From Synergistaceae bacterium (GTDB lineage Bacteria > Synergistota > Synergistia > Synergistales > Aminobacteriaceae), in NCBI GenBank assembly GCA_017446645.1, contig JAFSQO010000524.1:1-6063 (forward strand): a DNA stretch of 6,063 bases, read 5' to 3'. Positions 1 to 6,063 of this stretch are shown here, in pieces. A model generated the notes under the pieces. That model saw only the letters and a program-made list of their open reading frames with translations. It made no database searches and was not told the origin of the DNA. Made by a program: the position numbers and the translations under genes. Position 1 is the first letter of the stretch. Every line of letters begins with the position of its first letter.

Positions 1-1145
1 CTGTGCCTGAAAAGGATTTACCCGTCAAGTTACCTGAAGACGTAGAAGTAAAAGAAGTCGGACATTCGCCGTTATTAGATCTTCCGGAATTCCTGAATAC
101 TACATGCCCTCACTGCGGAGGCCCTGCAAGGCGTGAAGCTGATACAATGGACACGTTCTTTTGCTCGTCATGGTACTTCGACAGATATTGCTCACCAGGC
201 GACAAGAATCTCCCGTTTGAGAAGAGCGATGTTGACTACTGGATGCCCGTTGACCAGTATATCGGAGGAATTGAACACGCATGTCTTCACCTGATTTACG
301 CAAGGTTCTTCGCGAAATTCCTGACTGACATAGGACTCACGGACTATCGCGAGCCATTCACCAGATTATTGACTCAGGGCATGGTCATTAAAGACGGTGC
401 CAAGATGAGCAAATCACTCGGCAACACAGTAGACCCGACTGAAATCGTGAAGAAATACGGTGCTGACACAGTGAGATTATTCATATTATTTGCTGCTCCC
501 CCGAATAATGATTTAGAGTGGTCTGACAGGAGCGTCGAAGGTTCTCACAGATTCTTGAATCGAATCTGGCGTTACGTTGAGGAAAATTTAGAGTCACTCA
601 AGGCAGCAGGCAAGACAATAATCCCTATGGACAAGATAACAGGCAAGGATTTACGGGACCTGAAACGCAAGATTCATGCAACGATAAGGGACGTTACTAA
701 TGATGTTTACGTCGAGAAGCAATTTAACACTGCAATTGCAAGATTAATGGAGCTTACGAATGCAATTTACTCCCTTAATAACTCAAGTCCTGAAGGCTGG
801 GAGATAAAGCGCGAGGCAGTCAACACCCTGCTTAATTGCCTGTCTGTATTCTGTCCTCATATCACTGAAGAGTTATGGGAAATGCTAGGCAATGAGAAAA
901 TGCTTTGTCTTGAGGCTTGGCCTGTTGCTGACGAAAAATCTTTAGTCATGGACAGTGTTACAGTCGTAGCTCAGATTAACGGCAAGGTCAGGGGCAAGTT
1001 CGAGCGTCCTGCAGGTTTATCACGTGAGGAACTCGAAAAGAGCATAATGAGTGAGCCTTTAGTCATCGAGAAAATCGCAGGCAAAGAAGTAGTGAAGGTC
1101 GTTGCTGTACCCGATAAGCTAGTGAACATTGTAGTTAAGGGATAG
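1..1145 (+). CDS. leuS: Leucyl-tRNA synthetase, C-terminal part (5' end outside window)
   Basis: This enzyme charges tRNA-Leu with leucine in the cytoplasm. The frame is open from the left edge, with the first full codon at position 3. The GTG there is an internal valine, so about 380 residues of a protein usually over 800 long are visible. The visible part starts after the editing domain. It shows a CPHC pair (visible residues 35-38), the [13 protein letters not shown] block of the catalytic core, [12 protein letters not shown], and the class I signature KMSKS at visible residues 134-138 (nt 402-416). The anticodon-binding helical domain follows, and the C-terminal domain contains [12 protein letters not shown]. 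This order is diagnostic of bacterial LeuRS. It ends at TAG 1143-1145, in the same frame as the downstream holA. Nothing appears broken; the truncation is only the window edge. Confidence 0.98.
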   Translation, partial: VPEKDLPVKLPEDVEVKEVGHSPLLDLPEFLNTTCPHCGGPARREADTMDTFFCSSWYFDRYCSPGDKNLPFEKSDVDYWMPVDQYIGGIEHACLHLIYARFFAKFLTDIGLTDYREPFTRLLTQGMVIKDGAKMSKSLGNTVDPTEIVKKYGADTVRLFILFAAPPNNDLEWSDRSVEGSHRFLNRIWRYVEENLESLKAAGKTIIPMDKITGKDLRDLKRKIHATIRDVTNDVYVEKQFNTAIARLMELTNAIYSLNNSSPEGWEIKREAVNTLLNCLSVFCPHITEELWEMLGNEKMLCLEAWPVADEKSLVMDSVTVVAQINGKVRGKFERPAGLSREELEKSIMSEPLVIEKIAGKEVVKVVAVPDKLVNIVVKG

Positions 1146-1211
1146 TTTATTAGTAGCTGGTGGGTAGCGGATACAGAAAGCTGCTCACTAATTACTCGCT
1201 GTAAAGAAAAT

Positions 1212-2141
1212 ATGCCCCACTTAATTGCGATTGAAGCAAGCGAGTCACAGCGCAGACAGTTGAACGAAAAGATTCAGGAACTCTCAAAAAAGGGCTGGCC
1301 ATTAAACGGCAGATTTGACTCAGATAAATTCGGTTCATGGCAGGCACTCTTTGAGAACGCAATAACTCCTGGTCTTTTCGTTGAACGTGAATTAATTGTC
1401 ATAGAGAGCGCAGACTCTTTCGGTGCATTTCCTGACGAGTTAATAAACTTTCTGGAGGACGATAAGGCAGACTGCGTGATTATTCTCGTGTTCAATAATG
1501 ACTCAAAAAATCTCAAGGCTGTAAAAGACAAAATAGAGATAATCAAGCCCGAACCTCAAGTCCCTCCTTGGAAGCGTCAGGCATGGTTAATGGATTTAGC
1601 AAAGCAGGAGAAATTTGCAATCGCTCAGGAAGCCGCGCAGTTATTAAGCGAAAGCATAGAGTCTCAGGAAGAATTACGCTCTGAAATTCAGAAGCTGGCA
1701 TTGTACGCAGATGGCCGTGAGATAACTGTAGAAGATGTCGAAAGTCTTTCGTTCGATGAAGGAGGGAGGGCGCAAATCATTTTTCTTGACTCAGTCTGTG
1801 ACAATAAACCTAGAGAGGCAGCAAGAGCCTTGAAATATCTCAAAGCCGGTCCGCTTCTCCCTGTTCTGACAGCCCTGACAAATAGGCTTAGACCTGCTAT
1901 GATTATCTCGTGCTTTCAGGGCAAATATCAGGACGATGCGTTGAAGGCTTGCGGTTATGACCCTGCGAAGAAAAATTACGCGCTGATAAAATCACGAAAT
2001 GCAATGCGGAATTTCGGAGCTGAGGCAATCAAAAAGTTCATGGCACATTCTGCAAGACTTTCGTTCTTAGAGAAGACTAACAGGGCTGAAGGCTGGCAGG
2101 GCTTCGAGATTATTTTATGGGAGCTAATGATGAAAATCTAG
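1212..2141 (+). CDS. holA: DNA polymerase III delta subunit (clamp loader)
   Basis: Delta opens the sliding clamp within the clamp-loader complex during replication. The 309-residue length is normal for bacterial HolA. The N-terminal region has the family pattern of a short strand (PHLIAIEAS), then a segment ending TPGLFVERELIVIES near residues 52-66. Leu55-Phe56 align by position with the clamp-binding Leu-Phe of E. coli delta (known there, inferred here). There is no Walker A motif, as expected for delta. The middle (about 110-200) fits the second AAA-like domain, ending in EITVEDVESL, and the helical C-terminal domain follows (LPVLTALTNRLRP). ATG 1212 was chosen because the protein begins where HolA normally does. 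No Shine-Dalgarno is visible before it, only A-rich GTAAAGAAAAT. It lies 66 bp after leuS in the same frame, so coupled expression is likely. Assignment rests on overall pattern, since HolA is poorly conserved. Confidence 0.88.
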   Translation: MPHLIAIEASESQRRQLNEKIQELSKKGWPLNGRFDSDKFGSWQALFENAITPGLFVERELIVIESADSFGAFPDELINFLEDDKADCVIILVFNNDSKNLKAVKDKIEIIKPEPQVPPWKRQAWLMDLAKQEKFAIAQEAAQLLSESIESQEELRSEIQKLALYADGREITVEDVESLSFDEGGRAQIIFLDSVCDNKPREAARALKYLKAGPLLPVLTALTNRLRPAMIISCFQGKYQDDALKACGYDPAKKNYALIKSRNAMRNFGAEAIKKFMAHSARLSFLEKTNRAEGWQGFEIILWELMMKI

Positions 2142-2266
2142 TATAATAGCAAGTTACAAGGAGGTTTAGAAACAGTTAATAAAAATTATAAAACTGTGTG
2201 CGAAATTTAAAATTATTATTACTTTATTTCGTTACGAAAGGAGGGTGTAATCCGTTTACAGTAAAA
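2142..2266. other. AT-rich intergenic stretch without a gene
   Basis: No reading frame here is convincing on either strand. It contains a TATAAT at 2142-2147 without a matching -35 box, and a 6-bp inverted repeat (ACAGTT 2172-2177, AACTGT 2192-2197) around an AT-rich loop with no T-run after it. A small hairpin lies at 2227-2239 (TTTCG-TTA-CGAAA). Two Shine-Dalgarno-like motifs (2158-2164 and 2237-2244) are not followed at useful spacing by a start codon that opens a frame. Confidence 0.6.
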
Positions 2267-2267
2267 C

Positions 2268-2296
2268 TTGACGCGATTTAGTGTATCGAATATAAT
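2268..2296 (+). promoter_or_regulatory. Sigma-70-type promoter, near consensus
   Basis: The -35 box TTGACG (2268-2273) is separated by exactly 17 bp from a perfect -10 box TATAAT (2291-2296). Five of six -35 bases and all six -10 bases match consensus. The predicted transcription start is about 2302-2304, which coincides with the first base of a 9-bp RNA helix. No extended -10 TG is seen. It would drive the structured RNA and possibly the SprA-like gene behind it. Confidence 0.8.
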
Positions 2297-2302
2297 TCAG
2301 CG

Positions 2303-2550
2303 CATTGGTGGAGCCTTTGAGTACTGGGCGTTACCTGTTGGGCAGAGAATTTATATTAAAGCGATAACCAAGCACACGGTTCTGTCTGTAAAACGTTCAA
2401 CCATCAATGAGCAAAGTAATTATATACCGATACGTTAGTCGGAAATTTAAGCCTTCGGAGCGTTACACCAAACATTAGTAGCAGTAACACCGCGAAAATG
2501 GACGCGTTGAACAAGGAATGGAACATAAGAGTTATTTTATAACTTTTTGT
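2303..2550 (+). ncRNA. Candidate structured leader or small RNA of unknown class
   Basis: About 245 nt lie between a strong promoter and a terminator-like hairpin, with no plausible protein frame. Helices read by eye: 2303-2311 with 2401-2409 (9 bp, one G-U), closing a 5' domain; 2335-2337 with 2343-2345; 2330-2333 with 2365-2368; 2427-2430 with 2439-2442 (CCGA/TCGG); a UUCG-loop hairpin at 2451-2461 with a bulged A; 2462-2466 with 2484-2488 (GTTAC/GTAAC); and 2491-2494 with 2503-2506 (CGCG/CGCG). Segment 2395-2400 can pair with 2507-2512, giving a pseudoknot with the first helix. I found none of the hallmark sequences of RNase P RNA, tmRNA, SRP RNA, or cobalamin and c-di-GMP riboswitches, and the pairing scheme is not that of 6S RNA. 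It could be a stand-alone small RNA or a cis-acting leader of the gene at 2577. Pairings were not tested for energy or covariation. Confidence 0.5.
2527..2550 (+). terminator. AT-rich terminator-like hairpin before SprA-like gene
   Basis: Bases 2527-2535 can pair with 2539-2547 (nine pairs, one G-U) around a TTT loop. The T-run that follows the core stem overlaps its 3' arm (2544-2548). Only one G-C pair is present, so on its own it is weak. It sits 20-30 nt before the next start codon, the usual place for a leader terminator. Confidence 0.4.
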
Positions 2551-2576
2551 AAGTTTTCTGTAACGGTGTGAAAATT

Positions 2577-3536
2577 ATGCAGGTTACATCGATGCTTTCG
2601 GCAGGATATTTGGAACCTGTCCAGAAGATAGCAAAAATTGCGGATGTTAATAAAGCCAACGAGGTCGACCAGTCCAAGCAGGCAAAAGAACAGGAAATCT
2701 TAGCCGAAGAACAGAGTCTTAAGGCCAAGCTGGGAAACTCTGCTCAGGTTCATACGGTTTATCATTACTCGCTGGGAACTGACGGGCGAAACTACATAAC
2801 CGGTGCTTCTGTCACTATGAAAGGCTCTGAAGAAGACCTGAACAAAGTCAGCGGAGGAGTTACAACTGAAGACTTGCAGAGTAAACAGCAGGAAACTCAG
2901 AAAGCCCTCAAGAAGGACGCTCAGAAATCCGAGGACACCCAGAACATCATCAAAGCTGAAGCCGAGAAACGTGAAGCCTCAAAGAAAGAAGAGAAGGCCG
3001 AAGACCAGAAAGATGCTCAGGTTCGTGAACTTGAGGGTATCCAGCGTGAAGTAGTCGCTCATGAGGCAGCTCATCAGGCAGCAGCAGGTCAATTTGGCGG
3101 AGGAGTCAGCTACACCTACACAGAAGGCCCAGACGGTAAGAGCTATATCACCGGCGGAGAAGTCCCAATAAAGCTCAAACAGGGCAGCACCCCAGAAGAG
3201 ACCCTACGCAATATGCAGCAGGTTCAGAGAGCAGCAAATGCTCCGGCAGATCCTTCAGGTCAGGACAGACAGGTCGCAGCAAAGGCAGCAGCTATGGCAA
3301 TGAAGGCAAGAAGCGAAATGACCCGTGAAACTCCAAGCTCTGAGAAGGCAAATTCAGATTCAGACTCAGAATCAGGATCAGGGGCAGGATCAAGGGCTGT
3401 AGTCGCTAAAGGTACGCCGATAATCGAGGCTGTGAAACGTGAAGACGAAGAATTATCACCTGAGAAAAATGGTGTACTTTCAGTTCTTGCTACGGTGAAA
3501 GAACTTCAGCTGCAGAATCTAATACCGGCAGCATAA
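2577..3536 (+). CDS. SprA-related putative metalloprotease (CJM1_0395-like)
   Basis: The C-terminal half matches the pattern of the SprA-related/CJM1_0395 family of putative zinc metalloproteases. A charged helix, RELEGIQREVVAHEAAH, carries HEAAH (residues 162-166 from this start). Then come AAAGQFGG, YTYTEGPDGKSYITGGEV, a MQQVQRAANAPADPSGQDRQVAAKAAAMA helix, and a variable tail. No substrate is known to me for the family, and the zinc-site reading rests on HExxH alone. The N-terminal part contains a second copy of the Y-x-Y...DG-x-x-YITG module (nt 2760-2813) without an HExxH. A Lys/Glu/Gln-rich, probably coiled-coil stretch (about nt 2860-3040) links the copies. The tail holds a Ser-Asp/Ser-Gly run. 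No signal peptide or membrane segment is visible. ATG 2577 is preferred because GGTG lies 8 nt upstream. GTG 2568 (three residues longer) and ATG 2592 are alternatives. The structured RNA lies directly upstream, and a terminator follows. Confidence 0.8.
   Translation: MQVTSMLSAGYLEPVQKIAKIADVNKANEVDQSKQAKEQEILAEEQSLKAKLGNSAQVHTVYHYSLGTDGRNYITGASVTMKGSEEDLNKVSGGVTTEDLQSKQQETQKALKKDAQKSEDTQNIIKAEAEKREASKKEEKAEDQKDAQVRELEGIQREVVAHEAAHQAAAGQFGGGVSYTYTEGPDGKSYITGGEVPIKLKQGSTPEETLRNMQQVQRAANAPADPSGQDRQVAAKAAAMAMKARSEMTRETPSSEKANSDSDSESGSGAGSRAVVAKGTPIIEAVKREDEELSPEKNGVLSVLATVKELQLQNLIPAA
3354..3395 (+). repeat. Imperfect hexamer repeat encoding Ser-Asp/Ser-Gly run
   Basis: About six imperfect copies of a TCAGAN/TCAGGN hexamer encode alternating Ser with Asp, Glu or Gly (SDSDSESGSGAGS) near the C-terminus of the SprA-like protein. 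The unit is a multiple of three, so length change would keep the frame and alter only a likely flexible linker. Confidence 0.7.
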
Positions 3537-3565
3537 GTCATGAAGCGAATAATTTTATATGAGTA

Positions 3566-3606
3566 AGAATCCTTCCGGGAACTCGCGCTAATCGGAGGGA
3601 TTTTTT
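3566..3606 (+). terminator. Rho-independent terminator after SprA-like gene
   Basis: AATCCTTCCG (3568-3577) pairs with CGGAGGGATT (3593-3602) in a 10-bp stem with one G-U. The loop is 15 nt, and six T residues (3601-3606) follow or overlap the stem end. It lies 32 nt after the stop at 3536 and ends 24 nt before the next start. There is little room for a promoter between it and the next gene, so it could also act as an attenuator in the next gene's leader. Confidence 0.85.
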
Positions 3607-3614
3607 GTTACATG

Positions 3615-3621
3615 AAAGGAG
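3615..3621 (+). promoter_or_regulatory. Ribosome binding site setting GTG start at 3631
   Basis: AAAGGAG lies 9 nt before GTG 3631. It supports that codon over later ATGs and so places the signal peptide inside the protein. The nearby ATG at 3612 overlaps this site and is not a credible start. Confidence 0.8.
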
Positions 3622-3630
3622 CTTACTTAA

Positions 3631-4683
3631 GTGAAAAAACTAAAATTTTTTGTGAGCGTCATTGCGTTGTTATGCGTCATTTCCTGTACTGCATTTGCCG
3701 GTGATAAATATATAGACATTCATTTGCATTTGGACGGTGCTTTGACTCTTGATATAGCGAAGAAGTTAGCTGACCTGCAAAATATAAAATTGCCCGCGTC
3801 AAGTGATTCTGAGCTAGAAAAATTACTCACTGTTCCGGAAGATTGCAAGAGCCTTAATGAATTTCTCGAACGTTTTGCATTACCATTAACCCTAATGCAG
3901 ACTCCTGAAGGATTACGCGAAAGTGTCAGGCTGGTTCTGGATAATATTAAGTCTCAAGGTGTAGTCTATGCTGAAGTTCGTTATGCGCCTCAACTGCATT
4001 GCGATAAGGGCATGACTCAGGAAGACGCTATAAAGGCAGCTCTTGAAGGTCTGAAGGAATCGAGTCTTAAGGCAAATCTGATTCTGTGCTTAATGCGTGG
4101 AGAAGGTAACGATGCAGCAAATTTTGAGACTGTCGAACTTGCGAAAAAATATCTGGTTCAGGACGGCGGAGTCGTAGCTATTGACCTGGCTGGTGCAGAG
4201 GCCCTTTTCCCAACGAGTGATTACGCAAAGTTTTTCGAGCTTGCAAGAAGCTATAATATACCCTTTACGATTCATGCTGGCGAAGCTGACGGTGCTCAGA
4301 GTGTCCGTGACGCAATTACTTTCGGAGCAGTAAGAATCGGGCATGGTGTCAGAATTTACGAGTCCCCTGATGTTGAAGCACTGGTAAAAAGTAAGGGAAT
4401 TTGCCTCGAACTTTGTCCGACCAGCAGCAGGCTAACTCATGCAGTAGAAGATATGAAAAATTATCCGTTTATGAGATACTTGCATGACGAAATAAGAGTC
4501 ACACTTAATACTGACGACATGGGAATAGAGAACATAACGTTAGCGAATGAATTTAAGTATATGCGTGAAAACTTTGGGCTTACTCATGAAGATGAACGCA
4601 TAATATTAAATAATGCAATCAACGCAGCTTTTACGACTGATGAAGTGAAAGAATCTCTGCGCAAAATTATATTTGAGGAGTAA
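3631..4683 (+). CDS. add: Adenosine deaminase with export signal
   Basis: Adenosine deaminases hydrolyse adenosine (and deoxyadenosine) to inosine and ammonia using one zinc ion. All expected metal and catalytic residues are present: HLHLDG (His31, His33), HAGE (His215, Glu218), RIGHG (His238) and NTDD (Asp295, Asp296), on a TIM-barrel-length protein of 350 residues. Unusually for a bacterial enzyme, the N-terminus is an export signal: KKLK, then hydrophobic FFVSVIALLCVI. Possible processing is AFA|GD after residue 23 (signal peptidase I) or a lipobox-like VISC at 16-19 (lipoprotein). Either way the mature chain begins only a few residues before the HxH motif, so the signal replaces the short cytoplasmic N-terminus. 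The GTG start is set by AAAGGAG 9 nt upstream. It is the first gene of an apparent operon, with 6 bp to the next. Adenosine rather than adenine or another purine substrate is inferred from motifs; a related deaminase specificity is possible. Confidence 0.9.
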   Translation: MKKLKFFVSVIALLCVISCTAFAGDKYIDIHLHLDGALTLDIAKKLADLQNIKLPASSDSELEKLLTVPEDCKSLNEFLERFALPLTLMQTPEGLRESVRLVLDNIKSQGVVYAEVRYAPQLHCDKGMTQEDAIKAALEGLKESSLKANLILCLMRGEGNDAANFETVELAKKYLVQDGGVVAIDLAGAEALFPTSDYAKFFELARSYNIPFTIHAGEADGAQSVRDAITFGAVRIGHGVRIYESPDVEALVKSKGICLELCPTSSRLTHAVEDMKNYPFMRYLHDEIRVTLNTDDMGIENITLANEFKYMRENFGLTHEDERIILNNAINAAFTTDEVKESLRKIIFEE

Positions 4684-4689
4684 TTTATC

Positions 4690-5601
4690 ATGAACGTCTT
4701 TGAAAGAATGCTGAACACTCAGGCCCTAATGTTTATTTATGTAGTAACTGGAATAATTATGGCGCGTACAAGAATCCTTAAACACGAAGGGAGAAGCAGC
4801 TTCATAAAATTATTACTGGATATAACCCTGCCCTGTATGATTCTGCATTCTTTTGAAGTCGACGTAGGAATGAGTGAATTAATAGCAGCCGGTGAAATTA
4901 TAATTATCTCTTCAGGGTGTTCTTTGATCGCCTGGCTAACCGGAAAAATTTTCTGGAGAAAAGCGGCTCCTAACCGCAAGGCAGTTCTTGAATTTGCCAC
5001 TATGTTCTCGAATGCAGGGAATGCAGGACTTCCTATTGTAGCTTCAGTTTTTGGGACGACAGGAGTCTTTTATACCTCGTTTTATTTATTGCCGATAAGA
5101 ATCTTAATCTGGACGCTTGGATTATCCTTATTTGTAGAAGGTACAAATTTTAAGGAAAAGATAAAAATTTTATTGAAGACTCCAAGCCTTGACGTAGTAT
5201 TTATTGGTCTTGCCTTAATGTTCTTGCCGATAAAATTACCTGCTGCCCTTTCGACAGCCATAAAAAATATCGGAGACATGACCGGACCTTTGTCCATGAT
5301 GATAATCGGGGCTGCCCTGGGTGAGGCAAATTTGCGTGATGCTTTTGACGTTGACGCATTTAAATTAACTTTAGTGAGGCTTGTTGTCCAGCCGTTGATA
5401 TTTTTATTCCTGCTGAAGGCTTTGGGAGTTCAGGATATTTTGTGGCAGGTTACAGTAACTTTGACTGCAATGCCTGCTGCTGCCAACACCGAAATTATTG
5501 CAGAAATGTACGGGAAAGATTATGCTTTTGCTGCCCGCTGTGTCGTAGTATCGACCGTAATCTCTCTGGTTAGCGTGCCTATTTTGACGCTGTTATTCTG
5601 A
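4690..5601 (+). CDS. AEC-family (auxin efflux carrier-type) transporter
   Basis: This is a polytopic inner-membrane protein of 303 residues with about ten hydrophobic segments, the usual size and layout of AEC-family secondary transporters. The first half ends in the family motif FSNAGNAGLPI (residues 106-116, nt 5005-5037). The second half has GPLSMMIIGAALG and the closing block AMPAAANTEIIAEMYG followed by STVISLVSVPI, both characteristic of the family. Known bacterial members carry malate, malonate or similar carboxylates, and the substrate here cannot be read from sequence. ATG 4690 is preceded by GAGGAG (4675-4680) overlapping the end of the deaminase gene, with only 6 bp between the genes, so co-transcription and coupled translation are likely. 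A role beside an exported deaminase, such as moving a nucleoside product, would be new for the family and is speculation. Confidence 0.9.
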   Translation: MNVFERMLNTQALMFIYVVTGIIMARTRILKHEGRSSFIKLLLDITLPCMILHSFEVDVGMSELIAAGEIIIISSGCSLIAWLTGKIFWRKAAPNRKAVLEFATMFSNAGNAGLPIVASVFGTTGVFYTSFYLLPIRILIWTLGLSLFVEGTNFKEKIKILLKTPSLDVVFIGLALMFLPIKLPAALSTAIKNIGDMTGPLSMMIIGAALGEANLRDAFDVDAFKLTLVRLVVQPLIFLFLLKALGVQDILWQVTVTLTAMPAAANTEIIAEMYGKDYAFAARCVVVSTVISLVSVPILTLLF

Positions 5602-5611
5602 GGAGTTAATT

Positions 5612-6063
5612 ATGGACGATATTAATCTTAATCTTGATATCGATGACGTAGAACTTGATTTAAGGCTTTCCGATGATTTTGTCTTTGGAACAGTCATGCG
5701 TAACGAGAGATTTTGCAGAAAATTTCTTGAGATGGTTCTGCCTGAGATTGACATAGGGAAGATAGTTTTTGCTGAGTCACAGAAATCTTTGCAGGAAGGC
5801 TTTGACGTTCGCGGTGTTCGCTTTGACGTGTACTCTAAATCAGATAGCGGGAAGGTCTACGATATAGAAATTCAGACGACAAACACGGGTGATTTGCCGT
5901 TAAGGACTCGCGCCTATCACATTGAGGCAGGAATAGATATTATGAATAAACAGACTAAAGAGTCAGGAACATATTTAGATCTGCCCGAAGTATTTGTAAT
6001 ATTTATCTGCACATTTCAGCCTTTTAAAAATCATAATAGGCACCTGTATACTTTTCGTAATTA
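5612..6063 (+). CDS. Rpn/PD-(D/E)XK nuclease-family transposase, N-terminal part
   Basis: The frame runs from ATG 5612 to the window edge (150 codons, no stop), so the C-terminus is missing. After an acidic, low-complexity N-terminus (DDINLNLDIDDVELDLRL) comes the family opening SDDFVFGTVMRNERFCRKFLEMVLP. The nuclease core follows: FDVY with Asp72, then YDIEIQ with Glu86 and Gln88, the E-x-Q form of the PD-(D/E)XK site. LPLRTRAYHIEAGIDIM comes next. This is the pattern of Rpn family recombination-promoting nucleases/putative transposases (PF12784-like), which are endonucleases often scattered in many copies through a genome. GAGGAG at 5600-5605 overlaps the previous stop and lies 6 nt before the ATG; the gap between genes is 10 bp. 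No inverted repeats or other mobile-element ends are visible around it. It could be a domesticated or defence-type nuclease rather than an active mobile gene. Confidence 0.88.
   Translation, partial: MDDINLNLDIDDVELDLRLSDDFVFGTVMRNERFCRKFLEMVLPEIDIGKIVFAESQKSLQEGFDVRGVRFDVYSKSDSGKVYDIEIQTTNTGDLPLRTRAYHIEAGIDIMNKQTKESGTYLDLPEVFVIFICTFQPFKNHNRHLYTFRN

Noticed and set aside
1149..1192. Inverted repeat between leuS and holA as a terminator
   Set aside because: Only six pairs in the outer arm, a large loop and no T-run after it.
1274..1546. Reverse-strand frame of 90 codons inside holA
   Set aside because: It overlaps a well-supported gene, and its composition is that of an antisense shadow; no ribosome site or family resemblance.
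2142..2147. TATAAT just after the holA stop as a promoter
   Set aside because: No -35-like hexamer lies 16-18 bp upstream, and AT-rich sequence gives such hexamers often.
2404..2526. Reverse-strand frame of 40 codons encoding a hydrophobic peptide (MFHSLFNASIFAVLLLLMFG...)
   Set aside because: No Shine-Dalgarno before its ATG, and it runs antisense through the best-supported RNA helices; a frame this short is expected by chance.
2196..2550. Group II intron or other catalytic RNA, suggested by GTGTGCG at 2196
   Set aside because: No domain V-like hairpin or intron 3' end found, and the region is too short for a complete ribozyme intron.
2290..2550. 6S RNA, tmRNA, RNase P RNA or SRP RNA
   Set aside because: The conserved core sequences of these RNAs are absent, and the 5' end pairs about 100 nt downstream instead of with the 3' end as in 6S RNA.

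Overview
The window is bacterial chromosome with everything on the + strand: two housekeeping genes, then a 426-bp non-coding gap, then accessory genes. The proteins, the leuS-holA pairing, the SprA-like protein and the Rpn-family nuclease would fit an anaerobic host-associated bacterium, perhaps of the Synergistota. That placement is an impression from protein flavour, not something the sequence proves.

Region 1 (1-2141) holds the 3' half of leuS (leucyl-tRNA synthetase; its start lies outside the window) followed by holA (DNA polymerase III delta, the clamp-loader subunit). The two genes share a reading frame and are separated by one TAG stop and 22 sense codons. holA has no visible Shine-Dalgarno sequence.

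Region 2 (2142-2576) has no convincing protein gene. Its first part is AT-rich, with two strong Shine-Dalgarno-like motifs that lead nowhere. Its second part starts with a near-consensus sigma-70 promoter (TTGACG, 17 bp, TATAAT). About 245 nt follow that can fold into a 9-bp helix beginning at the predicted transcription start, a possible pseudoknot and several hairpins, ending in an AT-rich terminator-like hairpin 20-30 nt before the next start codon. This looks like either a free small RNA or a terminator-controlled leader (riboswitch-like) of the next gene. I do not recognise it as a known RNA class, and it is the best candidate for something undescribed here.

Region 3 (2577-3606) is one gene for a SprA-related (CJM1_0395-type) putative metalloprotease with an HEAAH motif. 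It carries a duplicated Y-x-Y...DG-x-x-YITG module and a Ser-rich repeat tail, and a GC-containing terminator closes it.

Region 4 (3631-6063) looks like one operon. It encodes an adenosine deaminase with an N-terminal export signal, an AEC-family membrane transporter 6 bp downstream, and the start of an Rpn/PD-(D/E)XK transposase-family nuclease 10 bp further on, cut by the window end. The first gene suggests nucleoside salvage outside the cytoplasm. A functional link to the transporter and the nuclease is only inferred from spacing.
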